DNA of 52,054 bases from Lentilactobacillus farraginis DSM 18382 = JCM 14108 (lineage in GTDB: Bacteria > Bacillota > Bacilli > Lactobacillales > Lactobacillaceae). Shown here piece after piece: positions 18,193 to 27,597 of this stretch. Where the stretch lies: NCBI RefSeq assembly GCF_000583655.1, contig NZ_BAKI01000013.1:1-52054 (forward strand). Reading direction: 5' to 3'. The translations under genes were made by a program, and so were the position numbers. How positions within the stretch are numbered: position 1 is the first letter of the stretch; the number at the start of each line of letters is the position of its first letter. The notes beneath the pieces are model-generated. The model did no database searches. It had not been told where the DNA came from and saw only the letters and a program-made list of their open reading frames with translations.

Positions 18193-18292
18193 GAATGGGC
18201 CGAAAGCCGGTTAACTGCCAGAGCATAATCGAATTAGCCGAATAATCTGGGCTTGGATGTTTGGGCAATTTGATATGTGGCGGGAAGTTGCC
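18191..18292. repeat. Dispersed palindromic intergenic repeat, copy 2
   Basis: Matches copy 1 (11301-11403) along its length, starting AAGAATGGG and ending GGAAGTTGCC. The inner inverted repeat (18224-18239 against about 18263-18277) has decayed in the right arm. It is followed by TCGGTAATAGTTGTGATTAA (18307-18326), a tail also seen after copy 1 and at 19.5 kb and 50.8 kb. Confidence 0.75.
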
Positions 18293-18374
18293 GTTCAGCT
18301 TTTTACTCGGTAATAGTTGTGATTAAACAAACGGAACGTGGGTGAACCCAAAGATGGTTTGCCGGCGTTCTTTT

Positions 18375-18383
18375 TGGTATAGT
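18375..18383 (+). promoter_or_regulatory. Extended -10 promoter of ldhD
   Basis: TGGTATAGT fits the extended -10 pattern; start of transcription near 18390 gives an 88-base leader. No -35 at standard spacing. Confidence 0.5.
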
Positions 18384-18397
18384 AGCGTTAAAAGCAG

Positions 18398-18470
18398 GGA
18401 TGGGAAAAGCAGGCTTAATGACTGGTCTTAGCAATCGTTATTGAGCTAAAAGGGCCCCCATCCGGGAGGA
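18398..18470 (+). promoter_or_regulatory. Folded leader in front of ldhD
   Basis: GGATGGG (18398-18404) pairs with CCCATCC (18457-18463), which directly abuts the ribosome binding site GGGAGGA (18464-18470). Inside is a second stem TTAGC/GCTAA (18428-18432, 18444-18448). No T run follows, so it is not a terminator. I do not recognise a known riboswitch. Confidence 0.5.
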
Positions 18471-18477
18471 ACTTCCA

Positions 18478-19473
18478 GTGAAATTAATTGTTTATAATGT
18501 TCGGGATGATGAAATTCCGTTTGTTGAAAAATGGGGTCGGGATCATCAAATTGAAGTGACTACGACGACCACAACGTTAAATACCGAAACGGCTGCTGAA
18601 GCCGCCGGATTTGATGGGGTTTCCTGTTTACAGACGATTCCGTATTCAAAGGAATTATTCGCGGCATTGCAGCGATTGGGAATTCACTATCTGGCGTTGA
18701 GAAATGTTGGCACTGACAACATTGATATTCAGGCAGCCAAGGCGAATAATGTCCAAATAACCAACGTACCGGCTTATAGTCCGGAAAGTATCGCTGAATT
18801 TGCCGTTATGATGGCCCTTTATCTCTCCAGAAAGGTTGGCTACATGCAGCAGCAGCTCCAAGAACAGCACGAGTTTCATTTTTCGCCGGCTTTTATGGGT
18901 CGTTTAATTAGTGAACAAACCGTTGGTGTGATTGGCACTGGTCGGATTGGTCGCCATGCAATCCAATTGTTTCGGGGTTTGGGCGCAAATGTGATTGCCT
19001 ATGACAAATATCCGCAAAAGGTTGCGGGCGGCGCTTTTAAATACGTCGACCACTTGGAAGACATTTTTAAACAAAGCGATATTATCAGTCTGCATATGCC
19101 CGCCACAGCCGACAACTTTCATTTATTTGATCACGAAGTCTTCGAGGAAATGAAGCCCAATGCAATATTAATTAATACTGCTCGGGGAACAATTGTTAAC
19201 ACCAATGACCTGATTTTTGCGTTGGAAAGCGGCGAGATTGCAGCTGCCGGGATTGATACGCTGGAAGACGAATCAATTGATTTGCAGGATTCACGATCGA
19301 CCAAAAAGATAACCGATGCTGATTTGATCAAATTGTCAATGATGCCAAACGTGATTTTGACACCCCATTCGGCTTTTCACACGACTGAATCGGTTAAAAA
19401 CATGGTTAACATTTCATTGAACAACTTAAAGACGATGGCTGAAGGCGGTAAGCCAGCCGATCTAGTTGACTAA
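18478..19473 (+). CDS. ldhD: D-lactate dehydrogenase (D-2-hydroxyacid dehydrogenase family)
   Basis: Reduces pyruvate to D-lactate with NADH, ending lactic fermentation. The 331-residue product has the NAD-binding motif VGVIGTGRIGRHA (about residues 147-159), a catalytic arginine R236 (NTARG), glutamate E265 (DTLEDE) and histidine H297 (TPHSAF), one residue off the L. bulgaricus numbering. GTG 18478 follows GGGAGGA after 7 bases. It is a single-gene unit between an extended -10 promoter and a bidirectional terminator. Another 2-hydroxyacid substrate is possible, as the family is broad. Confidence 0.88.
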   Translation: MKLIVYNVRDDEIPFVEKWGRDHQIEVTTTTTTLNTETAAEAAGFDGVSCLQTIPYSKELFAALQRLGIHYLALRNVGTDNIDIQAAKANNVQITNVPAYSPESIAEFAVMMALYLSRKVGYMQQQLQEQHEFHFSPAFMGRLISEQTVGVIGTGRIGRHAIQLFRGLGANVIAYDKYPQKVAGGAFKYVDHLEDIFKQSDIISLHMPATADNFHLFDHEVFEEMKPNAILINTARGTIVNTNDLIFALESGEIAAAGIDTLEDESIDLQDSRSTKKITDADLIKLSMMPNVILTPHSAFHTTESVKNMVNISLNNLKTMAEGGKPADLVD

Positions 19474-19523
19474 TGTCTTTTAATATCTGTTTTTGCTCAG
19501 TAATAATCGTGATGACGTAAAAC

Positions 19524-19559
19524 GATAGGGTCAAAAACAATTTTGACCCTATCCCGTTT
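19524..19559. terminator. Bidirectional terminator between ldhD and nrdF
   Basis: GATAGGGTCAAAA (19524-19536) and TTTTGACCCTATC (19541-19553) form a perfect 13-bp stem with loop ACAA. It separates two convergent genes. Confidence 0.85.
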
Positions 19560-19583
19560 CAGCAGTTCTGCTATTAATTTATT

Positions 19584-20540
19584 TTAAATGTCGTAATCGC
19601 TGTCAGACATTGATTCAACGTTTCCAAGCAGGTAGCCGTTACCAACCTGTGAAAAGAAGTCGTGGTTGGCCGTTGAAGTTGAGATACCATTCATGACCAC
19701 CGGATTAACATCTTCCGCGGTATCCGGGAAGAGGGGATCCTGCCCCAGATTCATTAAAGCCTTGTTAGCGTTGTAACGGATAAAGACCAGAACATCATCT
19801 GTCCAGCCGGTTTGATCGTAAAGTAGATGGGTATACTTTTCTTCATTGGCGTATAACTTGTAGAGCAGGTCGTATAACCAACTTTTTAGATCTTCCTGTT
19901 TGGTCTTGGAAAGCTGATTAAAGCCGATCTGGAATTTATAGCCGATATAGGTGCCGTGAACAGATTCATCCCGCAAAATTAACTTAATGATTTCTGCGAC
20001 GTTGGGAATCTTATTATGACCCAGGTACCAAAGCGGTGTGTAGAAGCCAGAATAAAAGAGGAAAGTTTCCAGAAAGACGCTGGCAATTTTTTTCTTTAGG
20101 GGATCCGGATTGTTTTCATAAATGTCGCGAATCTTGAGTGCTTTGTTTTGAAGAAATTCTTCGGTGTCGCTCCAGTCAAAGATTTCGTCGATTTCTTCAG
20201 GTGTGTTAAGGGTTGAGAAAATTGATGAGTAACTTTTAGCATGAACGGACTCCATGAATTGAATGTTGTTGAGAACCGCTGTTTCGTGCGGCGTCTGCAC
20301 GTCTTTTCGAAGTGAGGCCATTCCTTCCTGTGATTGAAGGGTATCCAATAGCGTCAAGCCGCCAAAAACGTGACCAACCACCCATTGATGATCCTGGTCA
20401 AGTGTCCGCCAGTCGGAAAGGTCGTTTGAAAGCGGGATTCTTGTATCCAGCCAAAACTGCTCCGTTAATTTTTCCCAAGTTGCTTTATCGATTTGATCGT
20501 CGATTGCGTTCCAATTGATTGCTTTGTAATTTTCAGTCAT
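19584..20540 (-). CDS. nrdF: Class Ib ribonucleoside-diphosphate reductase, beta subunit
   Basis: A 318-residue NrdF, the radical-bearing small subunit with a dinuclear metal site. Metal ligands are visible in FMESVHAKSYSSIF, YSGFYTPLWYLG and RDESVHGTYIGYKF. The C-terminus (MSDSDYDI) matches the tail that docks with NrdE. It follows nrdE by 38 bases on the - strand. In this class the Mn form needs the flavodoxin NrdI, whose gene is not in the window. Confidence 0.96.
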   Translation of the reverse strand: MTENYKAINWNAIDDQIDKATWEKLTEQFWLDTRIPLSNDLSDWRTLDQDHQWVVGHVFGGLTLLDTLQSQEGMASLRKDVQTPHETAVLNNIQFMESVHAKSYSSIFSTLNTPEEIDEIFDWSDTEEFLQNKALKIRDIYENNPDPLKKKIASVFLETFLFYSGFYTPLWYLGHNKIPNVAEIIKLILRDESVHGTYIGYKFQIGFNQLSKTKQEDLKSWLYDLLYKLYANEEKYTHLLYDQTGWTDDVLVFIRYNANKALMNLGQDPLFPDTAEDVNPVVMNGISTSTANHDFFSQVGNGYLLGNVESMSDSDYDI

Positions 20541-20578
20541 AGCTAACTTCCTTTGTCTTACTTATCTTAAACGGTTTG

Positions 20579-22743
20579 TTAAATGACACAGCTTTCACAT
20601 TGATTTGAGCCGACTTCCTGCTGGTCATCCGTGAAGGTTCGAATATAGTAAATTGATTTGATGCCTTTGCGGTGCGCGTAATTTCTTAAGATATTCAAAT
20701 CACGGGTCGTCATCTTGTCTGTGCGGCCCTTTTTCCACTCATATAGGCCTTCTGGAATGGTTGAGCGCATGAAGAGGGTGAGGGCCATTCCCTGATCAAC
20801 ATGGACCTGAGCGGCTGCGTAGATGTCGATTACTTTCCGCATATCCATGTCGTAAGCTGACGTGTAATATGGAATCGTATCATTTGACAAGTAAGGCGCC
20901 GGATAGTAGATCTTTCCAATCTTGGATTCTTGGCGCTCCTCAATCCGATTGATAATCGGGTGAAGACTGGCAGTTGTGTCGTTAATATAGGAAATGGAGC
21001 CGTTTGGGGCGACCGCCAGCCGGTTTTGGTGGTAAAGGCCATCCTTCATAACGGCCTGTTTTAAATTAGCCCAGTCAGCCGCGGTTGGAATCGAAATACC
21101 ATCAAAAAGCTGTTTGACTTTTTCGGATTTTGGCGCATAGGAATGATTGAGGTACTTATCAAAGTAAGTACCGTCGGCATATTTGCTCTTTTCGAAGTTG
21201 TCGAAAGTTTGCCGGCGTTCCTTGGCGATTTTGTTGGAAGCAACCAGACTCCAGTAGTTTAACAACATAAAGTAAACACTGGTAAATTCGATTGATTCCG
21301 GTGAACCGTAATGCATATGGCTCTTGGCAAAGTAGCTGTGAAGTCCCATCGCCCCCAAGCCGATTGAATGAGACTCCCGGTTACCTTTTTGAATTGAAGG
21401 CACGACGTCGATGTTTGAATGATCGGTCACAAACGTCAGGGCACGGACCATTGATTCGACCGAATGGCCAAAATCTTTGGCATTCATCATATTGGCAATA
21501 TTGGTTGAGCCCAGATTACAGGAAATGTCTTTTCCCAGTTTAATGTAATGCTGTTCGTTATCAACCGTGGATGGGGTTTGCACCTGGAGAATTTCCGAGC
21601 AGAGGTTGCTCATAACAATCCGACCGTCAATTGGATTTTCCCGGTTAGCCGTATCGATATTAATGATATAGGGGTATCCGGATTCCTGCTGGAGTTTACT
21701 AATTTCGGTTTCCAGGTCCCGTGCTTTAAGCTTTGATTTTTTATATTATCGTTAGCAACCAGGTTATCATATTCCTTTGTAATATCAACATAGGAAAATG
21801 GGACACCGTACTCACGTTCAACGTCGTAAGGGCTGAACAGGTACATATCGGCGTTTTCTTTAACCAGTTCATAATATTTGTCCGGTACAGTTACGCCAAG
21901 TGACAGTGTTTTTAACCGGATTTTTTCATCAGCATTTTCTTTCTTGGCGCCCAGAAACGAAATGATATCGGGATGAAAGACTGACAGGTAAACCACGCCG
22001 GCACCCTGCCGCTGTCCCAACTGATTGGAATAAGAAAAGCTGTCTTCCAGTAATTTCATGACTGGGACAACGCCGGAAGCGGCCCCTTCAATGTGTTTGA
22101 TTGGATCACCGGCTGCCCGCAGATTGGACAGATTAATACCGACCCCACCGCCGATTCTTGACAATTGGAGTGCGGAATTAATTGTCCGGCCAATGGTATT
22201 CATATCATCGGTTGTCTGAATCAGAAAACAGGAAACAAACTCACCACGGTTTTGGCGCCCGGCGTTTAAAAAGCTGGGAGTAGCCGGTTGGTAACGCTGG
22301 TGAATAATTTCATCGGCCAAATCCATTGCCAGTTGTTCATTACCATCGGCAAAGAACAGGGCGTTGGCGGCAACTCGGTCCAGGAAGGATTCCAAATATT
22401 GATCGTTGTCATTAGTCTTTAAAGCATATTGGGCATAAAATTTGTAGGCTGCCATGAATGATTTGAAGTGAAAGTCTTGATCCTTCAAATATTGATAAAG
22501 CTTTTCAATGAAAGCCATCGAATATTTTTTAATAAAATCGGCTTCGTAGTAGTGGTTGTTGATCAAATAATCAAATCGTTCCTGCAGACTGTTAAAAGTC
22601 ATTAGATTTGGGGCAACATTTTCCTTTAGAAATGCCTGGAGGGCCTGTTGGTCTTTTTGCAACGGGATTTGATTATTTACCGGGATGTTAATTTCATTGT
22701 TGAGATCGAAGTATGTAACATCCTTAAGGTTATGAAGAGACAT
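20579..22743 (-). CDS. nrdE: Class Ib ribonucleoside-diphosphate reductase, alpha subunit (one-base frameshift as sequenced)
   Basis: The catalytic large subunit, about 721 residues when joined. The upstream frame (to 21610) includes TPSFLNAGRQNRGEFVSCF and GGVGINLSNLRAAGDP; the downstream frame includes SCNLGSTNI, LAVAPNGSISYINDTT and the C-terminal redox tail SNQCESCVI. Near 21735 the coding strand reads TTAAAGCACG; one more A gives TTAAAAGCACG and restores KARDLETEISKLQQESGYPY across the junction. It lies between nrdH and nrdF. An essential metabolic role makes real inactivation unlikely. Confidence 0.94.
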
Positions 22744-22782
22744 AGTAAAATCACGCTTTCTATATTTTTGGGAATAAAATAA

Positions 22783-22804
22783 GCGAAGCCAAATTTGGTT
22801 CCGC
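22783..22804. repeat. 22-bp dyad between nrdH and nrdE
   Basis: GCGAAGCCAAATTTGGTTCCGC reads almost the same on both strands (two mismatched pairs), centred on CCAAATTTGG. No T run follows in the - direction. It could be an mRNA processing or differential-stability hairpin inside nrdHEF, or an operator. Confidence 0.45.
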
Positions 22805-22842
22805 CAGTTTAAGACTGATCAATATGTTAAAATGGACAAGGA

Positions 22843-23073
22843 TTAACCAGCGATTTTTTGAAGTTCATCAGGCCGAAAGCCACTAAATGCTTGTTGACCA
22901 TCAACATCAACTACCGGTACGGCATAGAAGCCTTTATTTTTAAGATAATCAACGTACTCCGGTTGCTCGTTAATGTTGTGTTCTTCAAACTTAACATTAT
23001 GTTCTGTTAAGTAACGCTTTGTCATCTTGCACTGCATGCAGTTGTTTTTGGAATAAACAGTTATTTTTGCCAT
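22843..23073 (-). CDS. nrdH: NrdH-type glutaredoxin-like electron donor
   Basis: A 76-residue redoxin that reduces the class Ib reductase. The active site is C12-M-Q-C15 (NNCMQCKMTKRYL), and the C-terminus has FSGFRPDELQ, typical of NrdH. It is the first gene of nrdHEF on the - strand, 99 bases ahead of nrdE. Confidence 0.95.
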   Translation of the reverse strand: MAKITVYSKNNCMQCKMTKRYLTEHNVKFEEHNINEQPEYVDYLKNKGFYAVPVVDVDGQQAFSGFRPDELQKIAG

Positions 23074-23124
23074 TTGTGGTCCCCCGTTTTTAAAAAATAC
23101 TTTTTTAATTTATGTTTCTAGTTT

Positions 23125-23170
23125 ACACTAAACTTACAAAAAATCAACGGATTAACACAATATATTGTGA
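23125..23170 (-). promoter_or_regulatory. NrdR box(es) and promoter region of nrdHEF
   Basis: CACAATATATTGTG (23156-23169) is a perfect palindrome matching the NrdR box pattern ACACWATATWTNGWGT. A weaker second copy, ACACTAAACTTACAAA (23125-23140), starts 30 bases away, close to the three-turn spacing of paired NrdR boxes. On the - strand a possible -35 TTGATT (23147-23142) and TAAACT -10 fall between and over them. Confidence 0.65.
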
Positions 23171-23235
23171 TGAAATTGCTTGCAACTACCAAATATAGTT
23201 AAGAGCACATAACTACTAGAGTTAAGGAGTTTTCT

Positions 23236-23844
23236 ATGGATAAAGATCATTTTTACTATTCAACGCATCCGGATGTTGAATCGGCACCGATTACTTGGGA
23301 GTACACCCTTTTGGGACACAACTTTGTGTTTACTTCAGACAACGGTGTGTTTTCTAAACACCGGGTTGATTATGGCAGCCGGGTCCTGCTTGATAATTTT
23401 GACTTTACAGCTGTCCCGGACGGCAAATTTTTGGACATGGGGACCGGCTATGGGCCGATTGGCCTGGCGCTTGCCAAGCTTCAGCCGAACAGGACGGTTG
23501 ATATGGTCGACGTAAATGAAATTGCGCTGGCGTTGGCAAAGCAAAATGCAGCTGCCAATCAAATTTCGAATGTTCAAATTTTTGCGAGCAACGTTTATTC
23601 TAACATTAAAGACAGCTACGCGGCAATCGTGACCAATCCACCGGTCAGGGCCGGTAAAAAAGTTGTTGATGCCATGATTAGTGGTGCTTTGGCCCATTTA
23701 AAACCGGCGGGCACCTTAACGGTGGTATTACAAAAAAAGCAGGGGGCTCCATCTGCCAAAAAGCTGATGACCAACTTGTTTGGCAATTGTGAGATTGTCA
23801 AACGTGATAAAGGCTATTATATTTTACGCAGCGTTAAGGAATAA
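23236..23844 (+). CDS. Class I SAM-dependent methyltransferase, RsmC-like
   Basis: A 202-residue methyltransferase with the SAM-binding motif DMGTGYGPIGLALAK (about residues 67-81) and the catalytic-type motif TNPPVRAGK (about 132-140), typical of small-domain RsmC/YbxB proteins that methylate rRNA guanines. Other residues include YYSTHPDVESAP at the N-terminus. It precedes tadA by 24 bases. The target nucleotide is not determinable here. Confidence 0.88.
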   Translation: MDKDHFYYSTHPDVESAPITWEYTLLGHNFVFTSDNGVFSKHRVDYGSRVLLDNFDFTAVPDGKFLDMGTGYGPIGLALAKLQPNRTVDMVDVNEIALALAKQNAAANQISNVQIFASNVYSNIKDSYAAIVTNPPVRAGKKVVDAMISGALAHLKPAGTLTVVLQKKQGAPSAKKLMTNLFGNCEIVKRDKGYYILRSVKE

Positions 23845-23868
23845 ATCTGAGGCAGTTGAGAGGTTTAA

Positions 23869-24342
23869 ATGACTCAAAGAAGAGACGAAATGTTTATGAA
23901 TGCGGCCCTGGTTGAAGCTCAAAAAGCTTATTTGATTGGTGAAGTGCCGATAGGTGCCGTTGTTGTTAAAGATAATCAAATTATCGGCCGTGGTCATAAT
24001 TTAAGGGAGCATTTAAATGATGGCATTGCCCACGCCGAAGTGATGGCCATTGAGGAAGCCTGCCGTTATTTGGAAAGCTGGCGGTTGATTGACTGTGAAC
24101 TTTACGTCACGATTGAACCATGTTTAATGTGTGCCGGTGCGATTGTTAATTCCAGAATTGACAGGGTGGTGTTTGGCGCTCGGGATTCGAAAGCCGGTGC
24201 GGTTAGAAGCCTATATCGGGCTTTGGAAGATTCCCGGCTGAATCATCAAGTTGCGGTTTTTGAAGGAGTCCGGCAATCGGCGTGTTCGCAGATCATGAAG
24301 GACTTTTTTAAGGCGGCCCGAAAAAGAAAACGGCAAAAGTGA
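23869..24342 (+). CDS. tadA: tRNA-specific adenosine deaminase
   Basis: Deaminates A34 to inosine in the tRNA wobble position. The 157-residue product has the zinc deaminase motif H55-A-E57 and P84-C85-LM-C88. AGTTGAGAGG precedes ATG 23869. It forms a unit with the upstream methyltransferase, and the SRP RNA gene follows, as in other lactobacilli. Confidence 0.95.
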   Translation: MTQRRDEMFMNAALVEAQKAYLIGEVPIGAVVVKDNQIIGRGHNLREHLNDGIAHAEVMAIEEACRYLESWRLIDCELYVTIEPCLMCAGAIVNSRIDRVVFGARDSKAGAVRSLYRALEDSRLNHQVAVFEGVRQSACSQIMKDFFKAARKRKRQK

Positions 24343-24375
24343 CTGGCTTTTTTCCTCAAAATACGATATGATAGT

Positions 24376-24474
24376 TATTGCCGCAAGGCCCTGAGGCAAG
24401 GGTCGGGTTACGAACCGTGTCAGGTCCGGAAGGAAGCAGCACTAAGTATCATCGACACTGTGCCTCTTGATTAT
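24376..24474 (+). ncRNA. ffs: Signal recognition particle RNA (small bacterial form)
   Basis: Contains the invariant core CAGGTCCGGAAGGAAGCAGC (24421-24440), which binds protein Ffh. Flanking halves pair as expected: GAGGCA with TGCCTC and CAAGGC with GCCTCTTG. A -10 TATGAT at 24367-24372, with TGGCTT 17 bases upstream, supports a start near 24378. Ends are estimated to within a few bases. The RNA guides ribosomes making membrane proteins to the translocase. Confidence 0.93.
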
Positions 24475-24536
24475 GATAATTAAACTTTCAGTGTGAAAAA
24501 ACGACTGAGAGACTTTAACCGATAAGAAACGAAAAG

Positions 24537-24576
24537 TATGGACAAGCTGGTAACCAGTTGGTCCATATTTTTTTAT
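24537..24576 (+). terminator. Strong terminator after the SRP RNA
   Basis: A 31-base near-perfect palindrome: TATGGAC (24537-24543) with GTCCATA (24561-24567) around the inner stem CTGGT/ACCAG, then a run of eight T. Confidence 0.85.
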
Positions 24577-24679
24577 TTGCCGGCTGATACGCTGGAGGGA
24601 GCGGCTTTTAAAGTGGCGGTTTGATGATAACTGAAACAATTAAGGTTTCTTATAACCTGGAAATTCAGTGCTAAATTGG

Positions 24680-24802
24680 TTGGCATTTCTGGTTGATTCA
24701 GCATATAATTGTTAGAGTGTTTTAATCAGTAAATTTGCGTGTGTTAGAGCTGAATTTGGGGCTAACCAGTGGTCTGACGCCACTTTGAAATCGTCTTATA
24801 AT
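24680..24802 (+). promoter_or_regulatory. Two promoters upstream of dnaX
   Basis: P1: TTGGCA (24680-24685), 18 bases, TATAAT (24704-24709). P2: CTGACG (24774-24779), 17 bases, TATAAT (24797-24802). A P1 transcript would carry two small hairpins (GTTAG/CTAAC near 24743-24766; AGTGG/CCACT near 24768-24784). The 24577-24851 gap holds nothing else I can recognise. Confidence 0.6.
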
Positions 24803-24851
24803 GATGGCGGTCGCGATTGGTGGATCAGTCATTACAAAGGGAGGATCGGAA

Positions 24852-26620
24852 ATGAGTTATCAAGCACTATACCGGGTTTGGCGCCCACAGCGATTTGATG
24901 AAATTGTTGGCCAGTCGATTATTACGCAAACGTTGAAAAATGCCATTTTAACAAAGCAGATCAGTCACGCCTATCTGTTTACCGGTCCTCGAGGAACCGG
25001 GAAGACTTCAGCCGCCAAAATTTTTGCCAAGCGGTTAACTGCCATTATCTTGAAGACGGTGAACCTTGTAACAAGTGTGAAACCTGTCAGGCAATTAATG
25101 AGGGCAGTTTAAGTGATGTTATTGAAATCGATGCTGCTTCAAATAACGGCGTTGAAGAAATCCGCGATATCAGGGATAAGGTTAAGTATGCACCGACCAA
25201 AGCCGATTACAAAGTTTATATTATTGACGAAGTGCATATGCTTTCAACCGGGGCTTTCAACGCACTTTTAAAAACGTTGGAGGAGCCGCCGGCTAACGTT
25301 ATTTTTATTCTCGCAACGACTGAACCCCATAAGATTCCGGCAACCATCATTTCAAGAACCCAAAAATTCGATTTTAAACGGATCCGGCCGGCAGACATTT
25401 TGGAACGAATGGCGTATATTCTTAAGCAAAAAAATATTGTTTACGATGACCAGGCGTTAAAATTGATTGCTAAAGCAGCCGAAGGCGGGATGCGGGATGC
25501 TTTAAGTATTTTGGACCAGGCGATGTCCTATGGTGATGATAAGGTTACGTATGAAAATGCGCTTCAGGTTACCGGCAGTGTCACCAATGAACTTTTGACT
25601 GCCTACATTGATCAGGTTATTCAAAAAGATACCAAACAGGCACTGGTTACCGTTCAAAAAATTCTTGAGAACGGCAAGGATGCCAGTCGATTTGTTGAAG
25701 ATTTAACCAGTTATTGTCAGGATATTCTTTTGTATCAGCAGGATCCTCAGATTATTGAACAAATGGAATTAGGCATCGTTGATGATAAATTCAAACAACT
25801 AAGTGATCAAATCAGTGATAACGAAATTTATCAGATGATTAATGAGCTAAACGAGATTGCTAATTCGCTTCGGTATACTGCTCATCCGGATGTTTACCTG
25901 CAGGTCTTGACAGTTAAATTAACACATCTTCAAGCTAAGCCTGCCGCACCGACAAGTTCGACCGCTTCCAGTGATGAAGATGGTAAAATAAAGGCATTAA
26001 GCAAGAAGGTTGACGAACTTCAAGCGGAGATTACCCAGCTAAAAGCAGCCGGCCCGGTTGAAAAGCCGGTGGCCGCCCACACTGCTGTTCCACCTAAATC
26101 AATTGAAGCCAAATCGACGGCCCGGGTTGAATTAACCAAAATCTATCCGATCCTTGGCAAAGCAACTCGTAAGAGCCTAAATGAGTTCCAGCAGGTTTGG
26201 CCGGACTTGATGAATACTTTATCCGTTACACAGCGGGCAGTCATGCACGTTTCAAAGCCGGTGGCGGCCAGTTCCGATGGCGTAATCGTGTCATTTGAGT
26301 ACCCCATCTTTTTTCAAAAGGCGCAAAGTAATCGAGAGTTGACTGATGCACTTGAAAATAATCTGGATCGCCTTACCGGCCGAGCCCCTCAAATCGTATT
26401 TGTGCCAGATAACCAGTGGCCGAAGATTCGAAAAGATTATTTGGCAAGTCATCAAGATGAGTTGAAAAATCGTCAGCACAGTGGGGATGCAGCGGCTGAT
26501 ACCCCGGATACGGGCAGCGAAGCGACACCGCCCCAAGATGATACGCCGGCAGCCAAGCCGATTGTAAAAAAAGCAGCGGAATTATTTGGAAAAGATATTC
26601 TTGATATTAAAAATGATTAA
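24852..26620 (+). CDS. dnaX: DNA polymerase III subunit gamma/tau (one-base frameshift as sequenced)
   Basis: Clamp-loader ATPase, about 589 residues when joined. It begins [21 protein letters not shown] with Walker [10 protein letters not shown] (about residues 44-52). The frame breaks at GCCAAGCGG near 25027-25032; one extra A (GCCAAAGCGG) restores [20 protein letters not shown], the zinc module, and then [20 protein letters not shown] and Walker [10 protein letters not shown]. The tau-like C-terminus has a low-complexity linker and ends [11 protein letters not shown] 24852 follows AAAGGGAGG. The gene is essential, so the break is probably a sequence error. Confidence 0.95.
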
Positions 26621-26647
26621 AAAATATGATAATGGAGGCAGATTAAA

Positions 26648-26959
26648 ATGATGAATGGTATGAACATGAACAAAATGATGAAACAAATGCAGAAAATGCA
26701 AAAACAATTAAAAGAAGAGCAGGATAATCTCAATAAGCAGGAATTTACCGGCAGCGCGCCTGACGAAATGGTTGTTGTAACCTTTAATGGTGAACGGGTG
26801 ATGACCGATATTAAAATCAAGCCGGAAGCCATTGATCCGGATGATCCGGAAATGCTTTCCGATTTAATTATCGCGGCCGTTAATGATGCAATGAATAAGA
26901 TTAAAGAAACTACGCAAAACACAATGGGCAAGTATGCCAAGGGAATTCCGGGGATGTAG
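26648..26959 (+). CDS. ebfC: YbaB/EbfC-family nucleoid-associated protein
   Basis: A 103-residue DNA-binding protein. The methionine-rich N-terminus ([18 protein letters not shown]) forms the long helix of the dimer; the core follows ([19 protein letters not shown]). It is always found between dnaX and recR. GGAGG precedes ATG 26648 (or ATG 26651). Confidence 0.95.
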   Translation: MMNGMNMNKMMKQMQKMQKQLKEEQDNLNKQEFTGSAPDEMVVVTFNGERVMTDIKIKPEAIDPDDPEMLSDLIIAAVNDAMNKIKETTQNTMGKYAKGIPGM

Positions 26960-26983
26960 TTTGTTTTTTAGGAAGGAAACATT

Positions 26984-27583
26984 ATGCAATATCCTGAACC
27001 AATTGCGAAACTAATTGATAGTTATATGAAATTACCGGGAATCGGTAACAAAACCGCTACCAGGCTTGCTTTCTACACGGTAGATATGAATGAGGACGAT
27101 GTTAAGGCCTTTTCACAAGCGCTGCTGGCAACGAAGGATAAACTTCATTATTGTTCAATTTGTGGTAATTTAACTGATGAGGATCCTTGTGAGATTTGTC
27201 GTGATAAAACGCGCGATCAAACTAAAATTCTGGTTGTTGAGCAGCCAAAAGATATTATGGTAATGGAAAAGGTTCAGGAGTATCGGGGTCTCTACCACGT
27301 TTTACATGGTGTTTTATCGCCGATTGAGGGCAAAGGACCTGAAGATTTAAATATTAGTTCGTTGATTAAGCGGCTTCAAAAAAATAATGACGTTCAAGAA
27401 GTAATTGTTGCGACGAACGCGACCCCTGAAGGCGAAGCCACCGCGATGTATCTGAGCAAGCTGATTAAACCCGCTGGTATTCGGGTAACGCGTTTGGCGC
27501 ACGGCTTGTCAGTTGGTACCGACATTGAATACGCAGATGAAATGACATTGTTTAAGGCAGTCCAGGGTCGAACCGAAATGTAA
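26984..27583 (+). CDS. recR: Recombination protein RecR
   Basis: A 199-residue ring-forming protein that works with RecF and RecO in gap repair. It has the helix-hairpin-helix [14 protein letters not shown] (residues 17-30), a four-cysteine zinc site (C57, C60, C69, C72) and a Toprim domain starting [15 protein letters not shown]. It follows ebfC after 24 bases in the standard order. Confidence 0.97.
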   Translation: MQYPEPIAKLIDSYMKLPGIGNKTATRLAFYTVDMNEDDVKAFSQALLATKDKLHYCSICGNLTDEDPCEICRDKTRDQTKILVVEQPKDIMVMEKVQEYRGLYHVLHGVLSPIEGKGPEDLNISSLIKRLQKNNDVQEVIVATNATPEGEATAMYLSKLIKPAGIRVTRLAHGLSVGTDIEYADEMTLFKAVQGRTEM

Positions 27584-27597
27584 GTGGAGGCGTAATC

